Of a stretch of DNA of 55,716 nt, positions 33,727 through 42,604 are shown piece by piece. The DNA is taken from assembly GCA_022703155.1 (NCBI GenBank), contig JAKLEH010000002.1, positions 1 through 55,716 on the forward strand, in the 5' to 3' direction. The position numbers were made by a program, and so were the translations under genes. Below the pieces are notes generated by a model. It was not told where the DNA came from, did no database searches, and saw only the letters and a program-made list of their open reading frames with translations. Every line of letters starts with the position of its first letter. The stretch's first letter is position 1. Origin of the DNA: Patescibacteria group bacterium. GTDB lineage: Bacteria; Patescibacteriota; Patescibacteriia; 2-12-FULL-60-25.

Positions 33727-33834
33727 CATAAATGTTTTTAAAGTTTGTAAAGTACAGCTGCCTTCAAATCCATAAAATAGGCGAACTCAAAAAACTTTAT
33801 TAACATTACAAACTTTAAAAACATTACGAACCAT
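33727..33834. repeat. Family G AT-rich nonamer inverted repeat
   Basis: Left arm units such as TTTGTAAAG and right arm units AACATTACA/AACTTTAAA, 9-bp period, up to the start of the translin-like gene. Confidence 0.85.
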
Positions 33835-33835
33835 T

Positions 33836-34396
33836 ATGAAGCGGATTACGTTCGACCACATCCAAAAACGCAAGAAGGAATTGGAGGTTTTAAAACGGAC
33901 TCTGGACGGGTATGCACACGAGGCTTTGCGCGCGTCCAAGCGCGCGATTTTCGCTTTTCAACGCGGTGACGGCAAAGAGGCTGGTGAATTGCTGGGCGTG
34001 GCGCGCGACAACGTGAGGCTCGGCACGAAAATCGTTTTCAAACAGCCGTTGCTGACCGGCGACGGCCAGTGGCGCGCAGCCTTGGAGGAGTACACAGAAG
34101 CCACGTTGTTTGGCACTTATCTGGACGGTGAAATGCGCGCTCCGGACGAGTGCGCGGAATATCCCGACGTATTGCTTGGCGGACTTTCGGATACGGCCGG
34201 TGAGTTGGCCCGTTACGCTGTCTTACGCGCCACTGAACGCGACAAGAAGGCGGTCGAGTCCGCCTACAAGACGGCGTTACACATCGTCGAACTGTTTGCG
34301 GCATTGGATTTGACCGGCTCGCTGCGCGCCAAATTCGACCAATCCAAATCGCATTTGAGGAAGATCGAGGATATCAGGTATGACTTATCGAAATAG
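33836..34396 (+). CDS. Translin-family protein
   Basis: 186 residues, all-helical. The pattern matches translin/TRAX: an N-terminal helix that ends ALRASKRAIFAFQRGDG, then WRAALEEYTEATLFGTYLDG, VLLGGLSDTAGELARYAVLR, and a C-terminal helix LRAKFDQSKSHLRKIEDIRYDL. Translins are oligomeric nucleic-acid-binding proteins, and TRAX is an Mg-dependent RNase; the acidic EEYTEA and D of GGLSDTAGE helices hold candidate metal ligands. The family is known mainly from eukaryotes and archaea, so a bacterial copy is notable. It overlaps murD by 17 bp. Confidence 0.72.
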   Translation: MKRITFDHIQKRKKELEVLKRTLDGYAHEALRASKRAIFAFQRGDGKEAGELLGVARDNVRLGTKIVFKQPLLTGDGQWRAALEEYTEATLFGTYLDGEMRAPDECAEYPDVLLGGLSDTAGELARYAVLRATERDKKAVESAYKTALHIVELFAALDLTGSLRAKFDQSKSHLRKIEDIRYDLSK

Positions 34397-35891
34397 ACGT
34401 CGCACGTCGCACGTCGCATCGTCCCTGGGACGCGGGACGCGGGACGTTGCGACGAAGGTTTTGGTTTTGGGTTTGGGCTCGTATCCCGGGGGTACGGGCG
34501 TACAATCCGCGATTTATTTCGCCAAGCGCGGGTTCGACGTCTTGGTGACGGATTTGAAGACCGCCGAACAAATCGGCGAGAACGTCAAAACTTTAAAGCG
34601 TTACAAAAACGTCGAATTCAGGTTGGGTGAAAACAAAGTCGAGGATTTGGAGTGGGCGGACGTGATCGTGCGCAATCCGGACATCAAAAAAATCCTGCCC
34701 ATCTACAAAGCCGCGGCCAAAACCGGCAAACCGCTGATCAACGACATCACGATATTTTTAGAACAGGCGACATGCCCGACCGTGGGCATCACCGGAACGC
34801 GCGGCAAAAGCACGACCACGAGCTGGATCCACGACATGCTGGCCAAGAGCGGCAAAAAGTCATACCTCGGCGGGAACATTACGGTTTCGCCGCTGACTTT
34901 CATCGAAAAAATCAAAAAGGACGACATCGCGGTCATCGAGCTTTCGAGCTGGTTGCTCGAACCGTGCGGAGACGCCGGGCGTTCGCCCCATATCGCGGTT
35001 TGGACCAATGTCATGTCCGACCATCTGAACGCGTACGACGGAGTGGAGGATTATGCCGAAGCCAAAGCGCAAATCATGCGCCACCAAAAAGCCACTGACG
35101 TCTTCATCCCAAATTTGGACGACGAAATCGTGTCCGCGTACGCGTCCGAAGCCGCGGGTACGGTCAAAGGATTCGCGCTGAAAAAGATGCGTAACGCTTG
35201 GGCCTGGACGCAAGACGGATGGCTGGCGGCCAAAGTCCGCGGGCGCGAAACCGAAATCGTGAAGCTGTCGGAGTTGAGTTTGCGCGGACCGCACAACGTG
35301 ATGAACGCCTTGGCCGCCACGGTCGGCGCATTGGAAGCCGGCGCCACGTTGGAGGGCGTCAGAAAATCGTTAAAAACGTTCGGTGGAGTGCCGTATCGCC
35401 AACAAATCGTGGCCGTCAAAAAAGGCATCACCTTCGTCAACGACACCACGGCAACCACGCCGGACGCGGCCATCGCTGCGCTACGGGCTTTCGCCGTGGA
35501 AACAGCAAATTCCAAACAGCAAACAGCAAGATTGAAAGCAGGCAATCAACGGCGTGGTACGTTGGACGTTGGGCGTTGTACGATCCACTGGATCTGCGGC
35601 GGAGCGCACAAAGGTCTGGACTATACGCCGTTGGTCCAAGAAGCGCGCGGCAAGGATTTGGATATCCATGTATTGGCGGGTACGGCTTACGACAAGCTGA
35701 CGGCAGAATTCGACAAGAAAAAAATCCGTTATGCCAAAGCCGAAACGCTCAAACAGGCGTTTGACGCGTGCATTAAAACGGCCAAGGCGGACGATGTCGT
35801 CCTGTTGTCTCCGGCTTGCGCCAGTTTTGGCTTGTTTAAAAACGAATTCGACCGCGGCGACCAGTTTAACGCCTTAGTGAAAAAGGTTTGA
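34380..35891 (+). CDS. murD: UDP-N-acetylmuramoylalanine--D-glutamate ligase
   Basis: 503 residues. Mur-ligase P-loop GITGTRGKSTTT at about residues 137-148, with VIELSSWLLE and HNVMNALAATVGALEAG downstream, and a C-terminal domain with ICGGAHKGLDYTPLV. It adds D-Glu to UDP-MurNAc-Ala. Two segments are repeat-encoded: residues 5-25 (RRRTSHVASSLGRGTRD) come from GTCGCAC and GGGACGC heptads, and about residues 377-402 (ANSKQQTARLKAG, RGTLDVGRCT) replace the short loop normally found before the GG-K motif. The start at 34380 lies inside the preceding gene; no better start precedes the first strand (TKVLVLGLGSY). Confidence 0.93.
   Translation: MTYRNRRRTSHVASSLGRGTRDVATKVLVLGLGSYPGGTGVQSAIYFAKRGFDVLVTDLKTAEQIGENVKTLKRYKNVEFRLGENKVEDLEWADVIVRNPDIKKILPIYKAAAKTGKPLINDITIFLEQATCPTVGITGTRGKSTTTSWIHDMLAKSGKKSYLGGNITVSPLTFIEKIKKDDIAVIELSSWLLEPCGDAGRSPHIAVWTNVMSDHLNAYDGVEDYAEAKAQIMRHQKATDVFIPNLDDEIVSAYASEAAGTVKGFALKKMRNAWAWTQDGWLAAKVRGRETEIVKLSELSLRGPHNVMNALAATVGALEAGATLEGVRKSLKTFGGVPYRQQIVAVKKGITFVNDTTATTPDAAIAALRAFAVETANSKQQTARLKAGNQRRGTLDVGRCTIHWICGGAHKGLDYTPLVQEARGKDLDIHVLAGTAYDKLTAEFDKKKIRYAKAETLKQAFDACIKTAKADDVVLLSPACASFGLFKNEFDRGDQFNALVKKV
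34391..34457. repeat. Family H heptamer pair encoding the MurD N-terminus
   Basis: Three GTCGCAC-type units, then three GGGACGC-type units and a closing TTGCGACG. The outer arms (CGTCGCA with TGCGACG) are complementary. Read in frame without a stop. Confidence 0.88.
35503..35583 (+). repeat. Two different heptamer arrays inside murD
   Basis: First CAAACAG-type units (family C, as at 7312 on the other strand), then TACGTTG/GACGTTG/GGCGTTG units. Together they add about 26 residues to a MurD loop. Confidence 0.85.
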
Positions 35892-35931
35892 CCTGGGCTG
35901 TCTTTTGGTGCATCATTCAGGTCAAGAATTT

Positions 35932-37770
35932 ATGAACGTTCCGCATTTTTTGAAACGGAAAAGCACTTACGCGATTTTGGTCGTGCTCTTGCTCTTGGGT
36001 TGGTGGCTATGGGCACGACAACAGTCAGCCGGCAAGGTCACGTACGAAACCGCAGACGTTGAGCGTCGGACTTTGCTGCAAACCGTAGAAGTCACCGGCG
36101 AAATCAAACCCGCGGCGCGCATCGATTTGGCGTATAAAACCGGCGGCACGCTGCAAAAGGTCAACGTAAAAATCGGAGACAACGTCAAACAGGGCGAGGT
36201 TTTGGCTGAACTCGAGGCTCAAGATTTGTCGTTCTCCTATCAGCGCGCCAAAGCGTCGTTGGCCATGGCCCAAGCCAATCTCAACTTACGCTTGGCCGGC
36301 GAAGCGGACGAATCCATTCGCGTGTCGCAAGCCGGAGTGGAACAGGCTCAAGCGGCGTACGACAAGGCCGTATCGGATTTGGAAAACACCCGGATTCAAG
36401 TGCAGAACGATTTGAAAAACGCGGAAGTGGCCATGAATACCGCCCAGAACAGTTATGACAAATCCGCGCCCCTGTCCGACCAGACGCTGGACAACGCCAT
36501 CGAAACGTCGCGTATTTCGCTCAAGAACGCTTTGGGTCCGCTGAATTCCGCATTGATTGACGGCGACGCCATCGTGGGCGTGGACGATACGGCTAGCAAC
36601 CAGATGTACAAGAGTTATTTGGGCGCTTTGTCCGACGGTTCGCTCGAAAAAGCCAAGAACAGCTACCGTTTGGCCAAAGTCGACAAGTTGGCCGCCGAGC
36701 AAGCGATAAACGCGGTGGGCAATTCGGCGAGCAAGGCGGATATCGTCACGGCCGCGGACGCCATACAAAAATCCATCGAAAGCACGCAAGCGTTTTTGTT
36801 GGACGTGAAATACGTTTTGGCCAACACCATCACCTCAAGCTTTTTCTCGACCGCGGATTTGGCGGCCAAAAAGACGACCATCGACGCGGATTACACGAGC
36901 GTTTCGGCGCAAAAGACCACCGTGGCCGCGGCCAAACAGGCCATGGAGAGCGCTGCATTGTCCAACGCGTCCGATTTGACCAGGTTGCAGGACGCCCTGT
37001 CCGCGGCGAAAGTGGCTTACGACATCGCGCAAACCAACGTCAAAATGAAGATATCCGCGGCCGAGACCGCGGTGGCCGTGCAGAAAGCCGCGCTGGATTC
37101 GGCCAAAGCCGCGTTGGAACTCAAACAGGCGCCGCCTAGGCCCGTGGATGTGGCGTCGTTGCGCGCTGCGGTCGAAGAGGCGCAAGCCGCCTTGGGTCAA
37201 GCCGAGAACAGCCTTAATAACGCGCGTATCATCGCCCCGGTTGACGGCACGGTTTCGGACGTGATTTCGGATATCGGTGAGCTGGTCGCGCCCAATACGC
37301 CGCAAATCCGCATGGTGGGCACGGCCAGCTACGATATCGAAGCCAAAGTGCCGGAGGCTGATATCGCCAAAATCAAAGTCGGGGAAGAAGCCGAGTTCAC
37401 CCTCGACGCGTATGGCGACGACGTGAAATTCAAGGGAACGGTCACGGCTTTGGATCCGGACCAAACCTTGGTGCAAGACGCCGTGTATTACAAAATTCGC
37501 GTCACGGTTGCGCCTACGGATAAAATCGTAAAACCGGGCATGACGGCCAATGTGACGGTTACCACGGGCAAGGCCGATGACGCGATTGTCATTCCTTTGC
37601 GCGCGATCAAAACCGTCAATGAAACCAAAAAGGTCCGGATTTTGGTTGACGGCAAGCCAGTCGAGAAAACCGTGAACCTTGGATTGAAAGGCGATGAAGG
37701 CAAGGTCCAGGTCGTGGTCGGCGTGGAGCAGGGCGAAAAAGTCATTTTGTCGGAGAAGACGGGGAGTTAA
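35932..37770 (+). CDS. Periplasmic-adaptor-like (HlyD/MacA family) membrane fusion protein
   Basis: 612 residues from ATG at 35932; a GTG nine codons upstream is possible. An N-terminal membrane anchor (AILVVLLLLGWWLW) leads into a lipoyl/barrel-sandwich half (GGTLQKVNVKIGDNVKQGEV). A long Ala/Lys/Gln coiled-coil hairpin follows (about residues 80-420), then the second lipoyl half (ARIIAPVDGTVSDVISDIGE) and beta-barrel (GMTANVTVTTGKADDAIVIP). The hairpin is unusually long. With the ATPase and two permeases downstream it forms a MacAB-like exporter, although the organism probably has no outer membrane. Confidence 0.9.
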   Translation: MNVPHFLKRKSTYAILVVLLLLGWWLWARQQSAGKVTYETADVERRTLLQTVEVTGEIKPAARIDLAYKTGGTLQKVNVKIGDNVKQGEVLAELEAQDLSFSYQRAKASLAMAQANLNLRLAGEADESIRVSQAGVEQAQAAYDKAVSDLENTRIQVQNDLKNAEVAMNTAQNSYDKSAPLSDQTLDNAIETSRISLKNALGPLNSALIDGDAIVGVDDTASNQMYKSYLGALSDGSLEKAKNSYRLAKVDKLAAEQAINAVGNSASKADIVTAADAIQKSIESTQAFLLDVKYVLANTITSSFFSTADLAAKKTTIDADYTSVSAQKTTVAAAKQAMESAALSNASDLTRLQDALSAAKVAYDIAQTNVKMKISAAETAVAVQKAALDSAKAALELKQAPPRPVDVASLRAAVEEAQAALGQAENSLNNARIIAPVDGTVSDVISDIGELVAPNTPQIRMVGTASYDIEAKVPEADIAKIKVGEEAEFTLDAYGDDVKFKGTVTALDPDQTLVQDAVYYKIRVTVAPTDKIVKPGMTANVTVTTGKADDAIVIPLRAIKTVNETKKVRILVDGKPVEKTVNLGLKGDEGKVQVVVGVEQGEKVILSEKTGS

Positions 37771-37778
37771 TAACGCCG

Positions 37779-37855
37779 GAGGTCGGAAGTCATTAAGCAG
37801 GTAGTCGGACGATACGACTTCCTAAAAAAAGACGTCCGACGTCCGTCTCTCGTTT
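37779..37855. repeat. Family A element, intergenic
   Basis: GGTCGGAAGTCATTAAGCAG, the central GTAGTCGGACGATACGACTTC hairpin with one changed base, AAAAAAGACGTCCGAC tail. It fills the gap before the ATPase gene. Confidence 0.92.
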
Positions 37856-38605
37856 ATGCCCAACGGCGTCAAATGCAATGAAGGCTACGTCATAGAAGTC
37901 AAAGATTTGGTCAAGCGCTACGAGAACGACGGCGTGGTAACGCCAGTTTTGCATGGCGTGAGTTTTGGCATAACCAAAGGCCAGTTCGTGGCCATCATGG
38001 GGCCGTCGGGGTCAGGAAAATCCACGCTTATGCATATTTTGGGTTTTTTGGACACGGCCACATCGGGCAAATACATTTTTGAGAACAAAGACGTCAGCAC
38101 GTTGGACGATGACGCGCTGGCAAGCTTTCGCGGGGACCGTGTGGGTTTCGTGTTCCAGGCTTTCAATCTTTTGCCCAAGGCTTCGGTTTTGGACAACGTC
38201 AAATTGCCGTTGCTGTATTCGGGCGTGCCGGCGCGCCAATGGGACGCCATGGCCAAGAAGGCCATCGAAGCCGTCGGGTTGTCGCATCGCATCAACAACC
38301 TTTCCAACCAGCTTTCTGGCGGCGAAAAACAGCGCGTGGCCATAGCCCGGGCCTTGATCCGCGAGCCGTCCGTGATTTTTGCGGATGAACCCACGGGCAA
38401 TTTGGATTCCAAGTCAGGCATACAGGTGATGGAGCTTCTGCAGAAGTTGAATTTGGAACAATGCGTTACCATCATTTTGGTGACGCACGAGACCTATACG
38501 GCCGAACATTCGGAAAGGATTTTGCGCATCAAAGACGGGCAAATCGTGGCCGATGAACCGGTTCTGAATCGACGCATAGCGAGCGATGGCGTTTTGCTGA
38601 AATAG
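37856..38605 (+). CDS. ABC transporter ATPase (MacB/LolD type)
   Basis: 249 residues. Walker [11 protein letters not shown]-loop VFQAFNLLP, signature [15 protein letters not shown], Walker [15 protein letters not shown]-loop VTHE. All catalytic motifs are intact. The FQAFNLLP and DEPTGNLDS wording is that of the MacB/LolD branch that powers FtsX-fold permeases by mechanotransmission. The first 11 residues before the nucleotide-binding domain may be optional; no second Met precedes it. It is 3 bp from the first permease gene. Confidence 0.95.
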   Translation: MPNGVKCNEGYVIEVKDLVKRYENDGVVTPVLHGVSFGITKGQFVAIMGPSGSGKSTLMHILGFLDTATSGKYIFENKDVSTLDDDALASFRGDRVGFVFQAFNLLPKASVLDNVKLPLLYSGVPARQWDAMAKKAIEAVGLSHRINNLSNQLSGGEKQRVAIARALIREPSVIFADEPTGNLDSKSGIQVMELLQKLNLEQCVTIILVTHETYTAEHSERILRIKDGQIVADEPVLNRRIASDGVLLK

Positions 38606-38608
38606 CTT

Positions 38609-39841
38609 ATGCAACTGGACGATCTGGCGCGCAGCGCATATTCGAGCCTAAAACGGACGCGCGGCCGGTCAGTTTTGACCATGTTGGGCATCGTCATCGG
38701 AATCGCGGCCGTGATTTTGGCGTTGTCCATAGGCGAGTCCGCTCAAAAGTTCATCCTGTCGCAAATTTCGGCTTTCGGTTCGGACCAGTTGATGGTGGAC
38801 AACGGACCGCGCGCGGACAAAACCGGAGAAGTTTCGGTGTTTCGCGAAGAAACGCTGACCTTGAAGGACGTCAGAAGACTCAAAAAAGAACCGTGGGTCA
38901 AGGGCGTGGTAGGGCAGATCTTCCAAACCGATCTGTTACAGGCCGAAGGACAAGCGCGCAACGTACAGGTAATCGGTACCATGCCCGACGATTTGTCCAT
39001 CAACGATTACCATTTGCAGGAAGGCATGTTTTTTACGGACGACGAAATCAACAGCCATAGCCGGACCGCTGTTTTGGGCCACACTTTAGCCGATAAATAC
39101 TTCGGCCAAGGCAACGCCGTCAATAAAACTTTCAAATTGGGCACGATCAATTACAAGATAATCGGCGTGCTGGAGCCTTTAGGCACCAAATTTTTCCAGA
39201 ATTTGGACGAGATGGTGTATTTGCCCGTGACCACGGTCATGGACAAGTACAACAAGGACCGGATGACTTTCATCACCATCCAATCCGCCATACCCTTGTC
39301 CGAAGCCCAGCCGTTGGCCGAAACTTTGTTTCGCGAATGGCACAATTTGGACAATCCGGAAGGGGATTACGCCAAAGACGATTTCCATGTGGTGAGTCAA
39401 GAGGAGGCCATCAAAATCGTGGGCCAAATTACGGGCGTTCTGGAAATTCTGCTCGCCGCCATCGCCGCCATTTCGCTTCTGGTGGGCGGCATCGGCATCA
39501 TGAACATCATGTTCGTGTCCGTGACCGAGCGCACTAAAGAAATAGGTTTGCGCAAAGCGCTAGGCGCCAAGCAACGTGACATCCAAAACCAATTTTTAGC
39601 CGAAGCCGTGATGCTGACCGTGGCCGGAGGTGCCGTGGGCATAACGTTTGGAGCGTTGTTGGCTTGGTTGGGCATCCAGATAATTCTGATGTACCAATCG
39701 GGATGGGAATTCGGCCTGTCTTGGTCCGGCATCCTGTCCGGCTTCTTGGTTTCCACGTTGATCGGCATCGTATTCGGTTACGTTCCGGCGCGTCGAGCGG
39801 CGCGCAAGAATCCGATCGACGCGTTAAGGGCCAATGAATGA
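38609..39841 (+). CDS. MacB-like FtsX-fold permease 1
   Basis: 410 residues. One N-terminal helix (GRSVLTMLGIVIGIAAVILALSI), a large extracytoplasmic domain (residues about 45-280), then three C-terminal helices with the family signature GGIGIMNIMFVSVTERTKEIGLRKALGA. It exports an unknown substrate with the ATPase and membrane fusion protein. It is a paralogue of the next gene; two different permeases suggest a heterodimer. The stop overlaps the next start by 8 bp. Confidence 0.93.
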   Translation: MQLDDLARSAYSSLKRTRGRSVLTMLGIVIGIAAVILALSIGESAQKFILSQISAFGSDQLMVDNGPRADKTGEVSVFREETLTLKDVRRLKKEPWVKGVVGQIFQTDLLQAEGQARNVQVIGTMPDDLSINDYHLQEGMFFTDDEINSHSRTAVLGHTLADKYFGQGNAVNKTFKLGTINYKIIGVLEPLGTKFFQNLDEMVYLPVTTVMDKYNKDRMTFITIQSAIPLSEAQPLAETLFREWHNLDNPEGDYAKDDFHVVSQEEAIKIVGQITGVLEILLAAIAAISLLVGGIGIMNIMFVSVTERTKEIGLRKALGAKQRDIQNQFLAEAVMLTVAGGAVGITFGALLAWLGIQIILMYQSGWEFGLSWSGILSGFLVSTLIGIVFGYVPARRAARKNPIDALRANE

Positions 39842-41084
39842 TATGCGATTGCGCGACACTTTCCGTTTGGCCGTTGGCAATTTGACCCGCAACAAAGGGC
39901 GGGCGGCTTTGACCATGCTTGGCATCGTCATCGGCGTCAGTTCTGTGATTTTGATGCTGTCCATCGGACAGGCGGCCGAACGCTTCATTTTGTCGCAAGT
40001 CGCCTCGTTCGGTTCCGACATGATGTTCGTACGCAACGGTCCGGGCGACGGCACGCAAGGTTCCGGCCCTCCGACCACGGCCGTCAAACAGGTCCTGACC
40101 CTGAAGGATTACAAAAAATTGAAACAACAATCGTGGATCAGTTCGGTCAACGCGTTTGTCATGCAGGATTTGTATGTCGAATATGGGGGCCTCAACAAGC
40201 GACGCAGCATTAGCGGCGCGACCGAAAGCGGCTTGAGCATGTATGACGCGGAGATCGACAGGGGCAACTTTTTTACGCTCGAAGACGTGGACGGACGCGC
40301 TAGGGTCGCGGTCTTAGGTTCGACTTTGGCGGATGAACTTTTTGGCCAAGAAGATCCCATCGGCAAACAAATCAAGGTGGGCAAACGGCCTTACCATGTA
40401 ATTGGCGTAATCAAGCCGGCCGGCACCAGGTTCTTCACCAATTTGGACAAGCAAGTTTACGTACCCGTGACCACTCTCATGCAGGACATGAATGCCGATT
40501 ATGTGCAGTTCATCAGTCTGCGCATAGGCAACACCCCGCCAAATGAAGCCAAAGAGCGCATCCGTGTGTTGTTGCGCGACACCCACAACATAGATAATCC
40601 GACCGGGGATTTGTCCAAAGACGATTTTTCAGTGGCAGGCCAGGAAGACGCCGCGCAACGCGCCGGAGCTATCGGCACGATTTTATCCGTGCTTTTGGGC
40701 TCCATCGCGGCCATATCGCTCATTGTGGGCGGCGTGGGCATCATGAACATCATGTTCGTGTCCGTGACCGAACGCACGCGTGAAATCGGTCTGCGTAAAG
40801 CCGTGGGCGCCAAACCGGGCGACATCTTAGGCCAGTTTTTGGCCGAAGCCGTGGTGTTATGCGTTTTGGGCGGCTTGATTGGCGTGGCGCTTGGCATAGG
40901 TTTTTCTTGGTTAGGCATCAAAGTCCTGCAGATATACCAATCGGCCAATTGGACGTACGCCGTGCCGTACAACGGTATCGCCATGGGTTTGAGCGTATCC
41001 ACGGCCATTGGCGTCATTTTTGGCTATTACCCGGCCCAAAAAGCGGCCAAACTGAATCCGATCGAAGCGTTACAGTATGAATGA
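39834..41084 (+). CDS. MacB-like FtsX-fold permease 2
   Basis: 416 residues, same layout as permease 1: GRAALTMLGIVIGVSSVILML at the N-terminus, a periplasmic-type domain, and GGVGIMNIMFVSVTERTREIGLRKAVGA near the C-terminus. Core helices are closely similar to permease 1 while the extracytoplasmic domains diverge, so the pair probably arose by duplication and works as a heterodimer. The end is followed by a family B repeat and then the heat-shock promoter. Confidence 0.93.
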   Translation: MNDMRLRDTFRLAVGNLTRNKGRAALTMLGIVIGVSSVILMLSIGQAAERFILSQVASFGSDMMFVRNGPGDGTQGSGPPTTAVKQVLTLKDYKKLKQQSWISSVNAFVMQDLYVEYGGLNKRRSISGATESGLSMYDAEIDRGNFFTLEDVDGRARVAVLGSTLADELFGQEDPIGKQIKVGKRPYHVIGVIKPAGTRFFTNLDKQVYVPVTTLMQDMNADYVQFISLRIGNTPPNEAKERIRVLLRDTHNIDNPTGDLSKDDFSVAGQEDAAQRAGAIGTILSVLLGSIAAISLIVGGVGIMNIMFVSVTERTREIGLRKAVGAKPGDILGQFLAEAVVLCVLGGLIGVALGIGFSWLGIKVLQIYQSANWTYAVPYNGIAMGLSVSTAIGVIFGYYPAQKAAKLNPIEALQYE

Positions 41085-41152
41085 ATGACCAATGGATCAA
41101 TCGCCAATAACCAATGCGGTTTTGGTGATTGGTTATTGGAATTTGGTTATTC
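41085..41152. repeat. Family B heptamer inverted repeat
   Basis: GACCAAT and AACCAAT words, then TTGGTGA and TTGGTTA words in a 7-bp rhythm, between the permease and the hrcA promoter. Confidence 0.85.
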
Positions 41153-41163
41153 CCTCTAAAGTC

Positions 41164-41192
41164 TTGACGTTCGCTTTTCGGTTCCCTATAGT
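41164..41192 (+). promoter_or_regulatory. Promoter of the heat-shock cluster
   Basis: TTGACG (41164-41169), 17-bp spacer, TATAGT (41187-41192). The start is predicted at about 41199, inside the CIRCE element. Confidence 0.88.
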
Positions 41193-41193
41193 A

Positions 41194-41220
41194 TTGGCAC
41201 TCTATTGGATTGAGTGCTAA
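41194..41220 (+). promoter_or_regulatory. CIRCE operator (HrcA-binding site)
   Basis: TTGGCACTC, 9-bp spacer, GAGTGCTAA; one mismatch from the TTAGCACTC-N9-GAGTGCTAA consensus. It overlaps the transcription start and lies 1 bp before the hrcA ATG, so HrcA would repress its own gene and the genes behind it. Confidence 0.95.
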
Positions 41221-41221
41221 T

Positions 41222-41914
41222 ATGCAGCCCATGGAAAAGCATCTGGAAAACACTTTGGCCCAAGTGGTTGAGCAGGCCATCCAGACGGGTGAACCGGTCG
41301 GTTCGCAGTATTTGGTCGAACGCTACAAGCTGGACGTCAGCCCCTCCACCATCCGCAATTATTTTGCCGAACTCGAAAACCAAGGTTTCATCGCCCAACC
41401 GCATACCTCATCCGGCCGTTTGCCCACGGAAAAGGGCTACGGTTATTTTGTGCAGAATCTGATGAAGCCCAAGTCTTTGACCAAACGCGAAAACTCCGAA
41501 TTGGACCAAGCCGCGCAAGACCAGGACCATGAGCACAAGCGCGCCAAATCTCTGGCCAAAGCCGCGGTCGAAATTTGCGGCCAGGCTGTGGTGTTGGGCA
41601 TCGGCGACGCGGATTCGTATTACACGGGTTTAACCCAACTGTTCGGCCAGCCCGAATTCAAGGATTGGAACCGCATCTTGAGCATGAGCGACGTCTTGGA
41701 CCGGATGGACAGCGTGTTGGCCAAAGTCCGCAAAACGCAATTCCAACAGCCCATGGTCATGATTGGCACAGAATGCCCGTTCGGGCCGTTGTGCGGCTCG
41801 GTAGTCGTATCGGCGCGCGAAGAATACCTGTTGGGGATTCTGGGACCGATTCGCATGGACTACGCCCAAGCCATAGCCGTGACTGAAAGGATTAAGAATT
41901 TACTGGAAACGTAA
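41222..41914 (+). CDS. hrcA: Heat-inducible transcription repressor HrcA (short form)
   Basis: 230 residues from ATG at 41222; ATG 41231 is possible. The N-terminal winged helix is clear (VVEQAIQTGEPVGSQYLVER, LDVSPSTIRNYFAELENQGF, THTSSGRLPTEKGY-like). The C-terminal GAF-like part is present but reduced, ending with LLGILGPIRMDYAQAIAVTE. Usual HrcA is about 340 residues, so roughly 100 residues of the middle/insert domains are missing. It represses chaperone genes through CIRCE, which is directly upstream. grpE follows after 2 bp. Confidence 0.93.
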   Translation: MQPMEKHLENTLAQVVEQAIQTGEPVGSQYLVERYKLDVSPSTIRNYFAELENQGFIAQPHTSSGRLPTEKGYGYFVQNLMKPKSLTKRENSELDQAAQDQDHEHKRAKSLAKAAVEICGQAVVLGIGDADSYYTGLTQLFGQPEFKDWNRILSMSDVLDRMDSVLAKVRKTQFQQPMVMIGTECPFGPLCGSVVVSAREEYLLGILGPIRMDYAQAIAVTERIKNLLET

Positions 41915-41916
41915 CT

Positions 41917-42486
41917 ATGCAAGAAGAACAGAACCAGTCGGAGGTCGGAGGTCAGGCAGAGGAGGTCGGAGGTTTGACCGAATCCATCCGACAATCCGAC
42001 GGTCCGACATCCGGTTGTCGTCATTGCGACGAATACCTGAACGGCTGGAAGCGTGCGCAGGCGGATTACGCGAACCTTAAAAAAGACATGGACCGGTTGC
42101 GGTTGGATGTGGTCGCTTCGGCCAACGAGCGCGCCATCTTGGGCATATTGCCGGCTTTGGACCAATTCGAGACGGCTTTGGATCATGCGCCGGATTTGAA
42201 CGGTTTGCCCGAAGACGCCCAGAAGCGCATCAAAAGTTGGGTGGATGGCGTTAAAGCCGTCAAAAGCCTGTGGGAGCAGTCTTTGAAGGATTTCGGGTTG
42301 GAGAACGTGGACACTTCCGGCACATTCGATCCGACCAAACATGATGCGGTGGGCAAGACGGAGGACGAAAGCAGGTCCCAGGACGCCATCGTAAAAACCG
42401 TAAGGCGCGGCTGGATGATGAACGGCAAGGTCATAAGGCCAGCGGCGGTGATTGTTAATTCTTTAAATAACGACAAGTCGGAATAA
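41917..42486 (+). CDS. grpE: GrpE nucleotide exchange factor
   Basis: 189 residues. The dimer coiled coil is shortened and leads into the conserved YLNGWKRAQADYANLKKDMD. The C-terminal beta domain has TFDPTKHDAVGKTED and VKTVRRGWMMNGKVIRPAAV. It releases ADP from DnaK. Residues about 6-35 (SEVGGQAEEVGG, IRQSDGPTSGC) are encoded by a family A element inserted in the normally acidic, disordered N-terminal tail. Such a tail can absorb extra residues without harm. Confidence 0.94.
   Translation: MQEEQNQSEVGGQAEEVGGLTESIRQSDGPTSGCRHCDEYLNGWKRAQADYANLKKDMDRLRLDVVASANERAILGILPALDQFETALDHAPDLNGLPEDAQKRIKSWVDGVKAVKSLWEQSLKDFGLENVDTSGTFDPTKHDAVGKTEDESRSQDAIVKTVRRGWMMNGKVIRPAAVIVNSLNNDKSE
41937..42019 (+). 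repeat. Family A element inside grpE
   Basis: GTCGGAGGTCGGAGG left arm, a second GAGGTCGGAGG, then a right arm with ATCCGACGGTCCGACATC words, wholly in frame. Confidence 0.85.
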
Positions 42487-42487
42487 T

Positions 42488-42592
42488 CAAATACCAAATT
42501 CCAATGACCAAAGGCGGCGCGGTTTGGTCATTGGTCCATTGGTTATTGGTTATTCGAGGCCAGTGATCAGTCATTGGTCCATTGATAATTCC
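42488..42592. repeat. Family B heptamer inverted repeat
   Basis: CCAATGACCAAAGG left arm, TTGGTCA, TTGGTCC and TTGGTTA right arm in 7-bp steps, with further CAGTCATTGGTCC words before hsp20. It separates grpE from hsp20. Confidence 0.88.
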
Positions 42593-42604
42593 CTTCATCA
42601 CATT

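Noticed and set aside
41222-41914. hrcA as a truncated pseudogene
   Set aside because: The DNA-binding domain, C-terminal strands and upstream CIRCE are intact and the frame is open. It is better explained as a shortened functional form.
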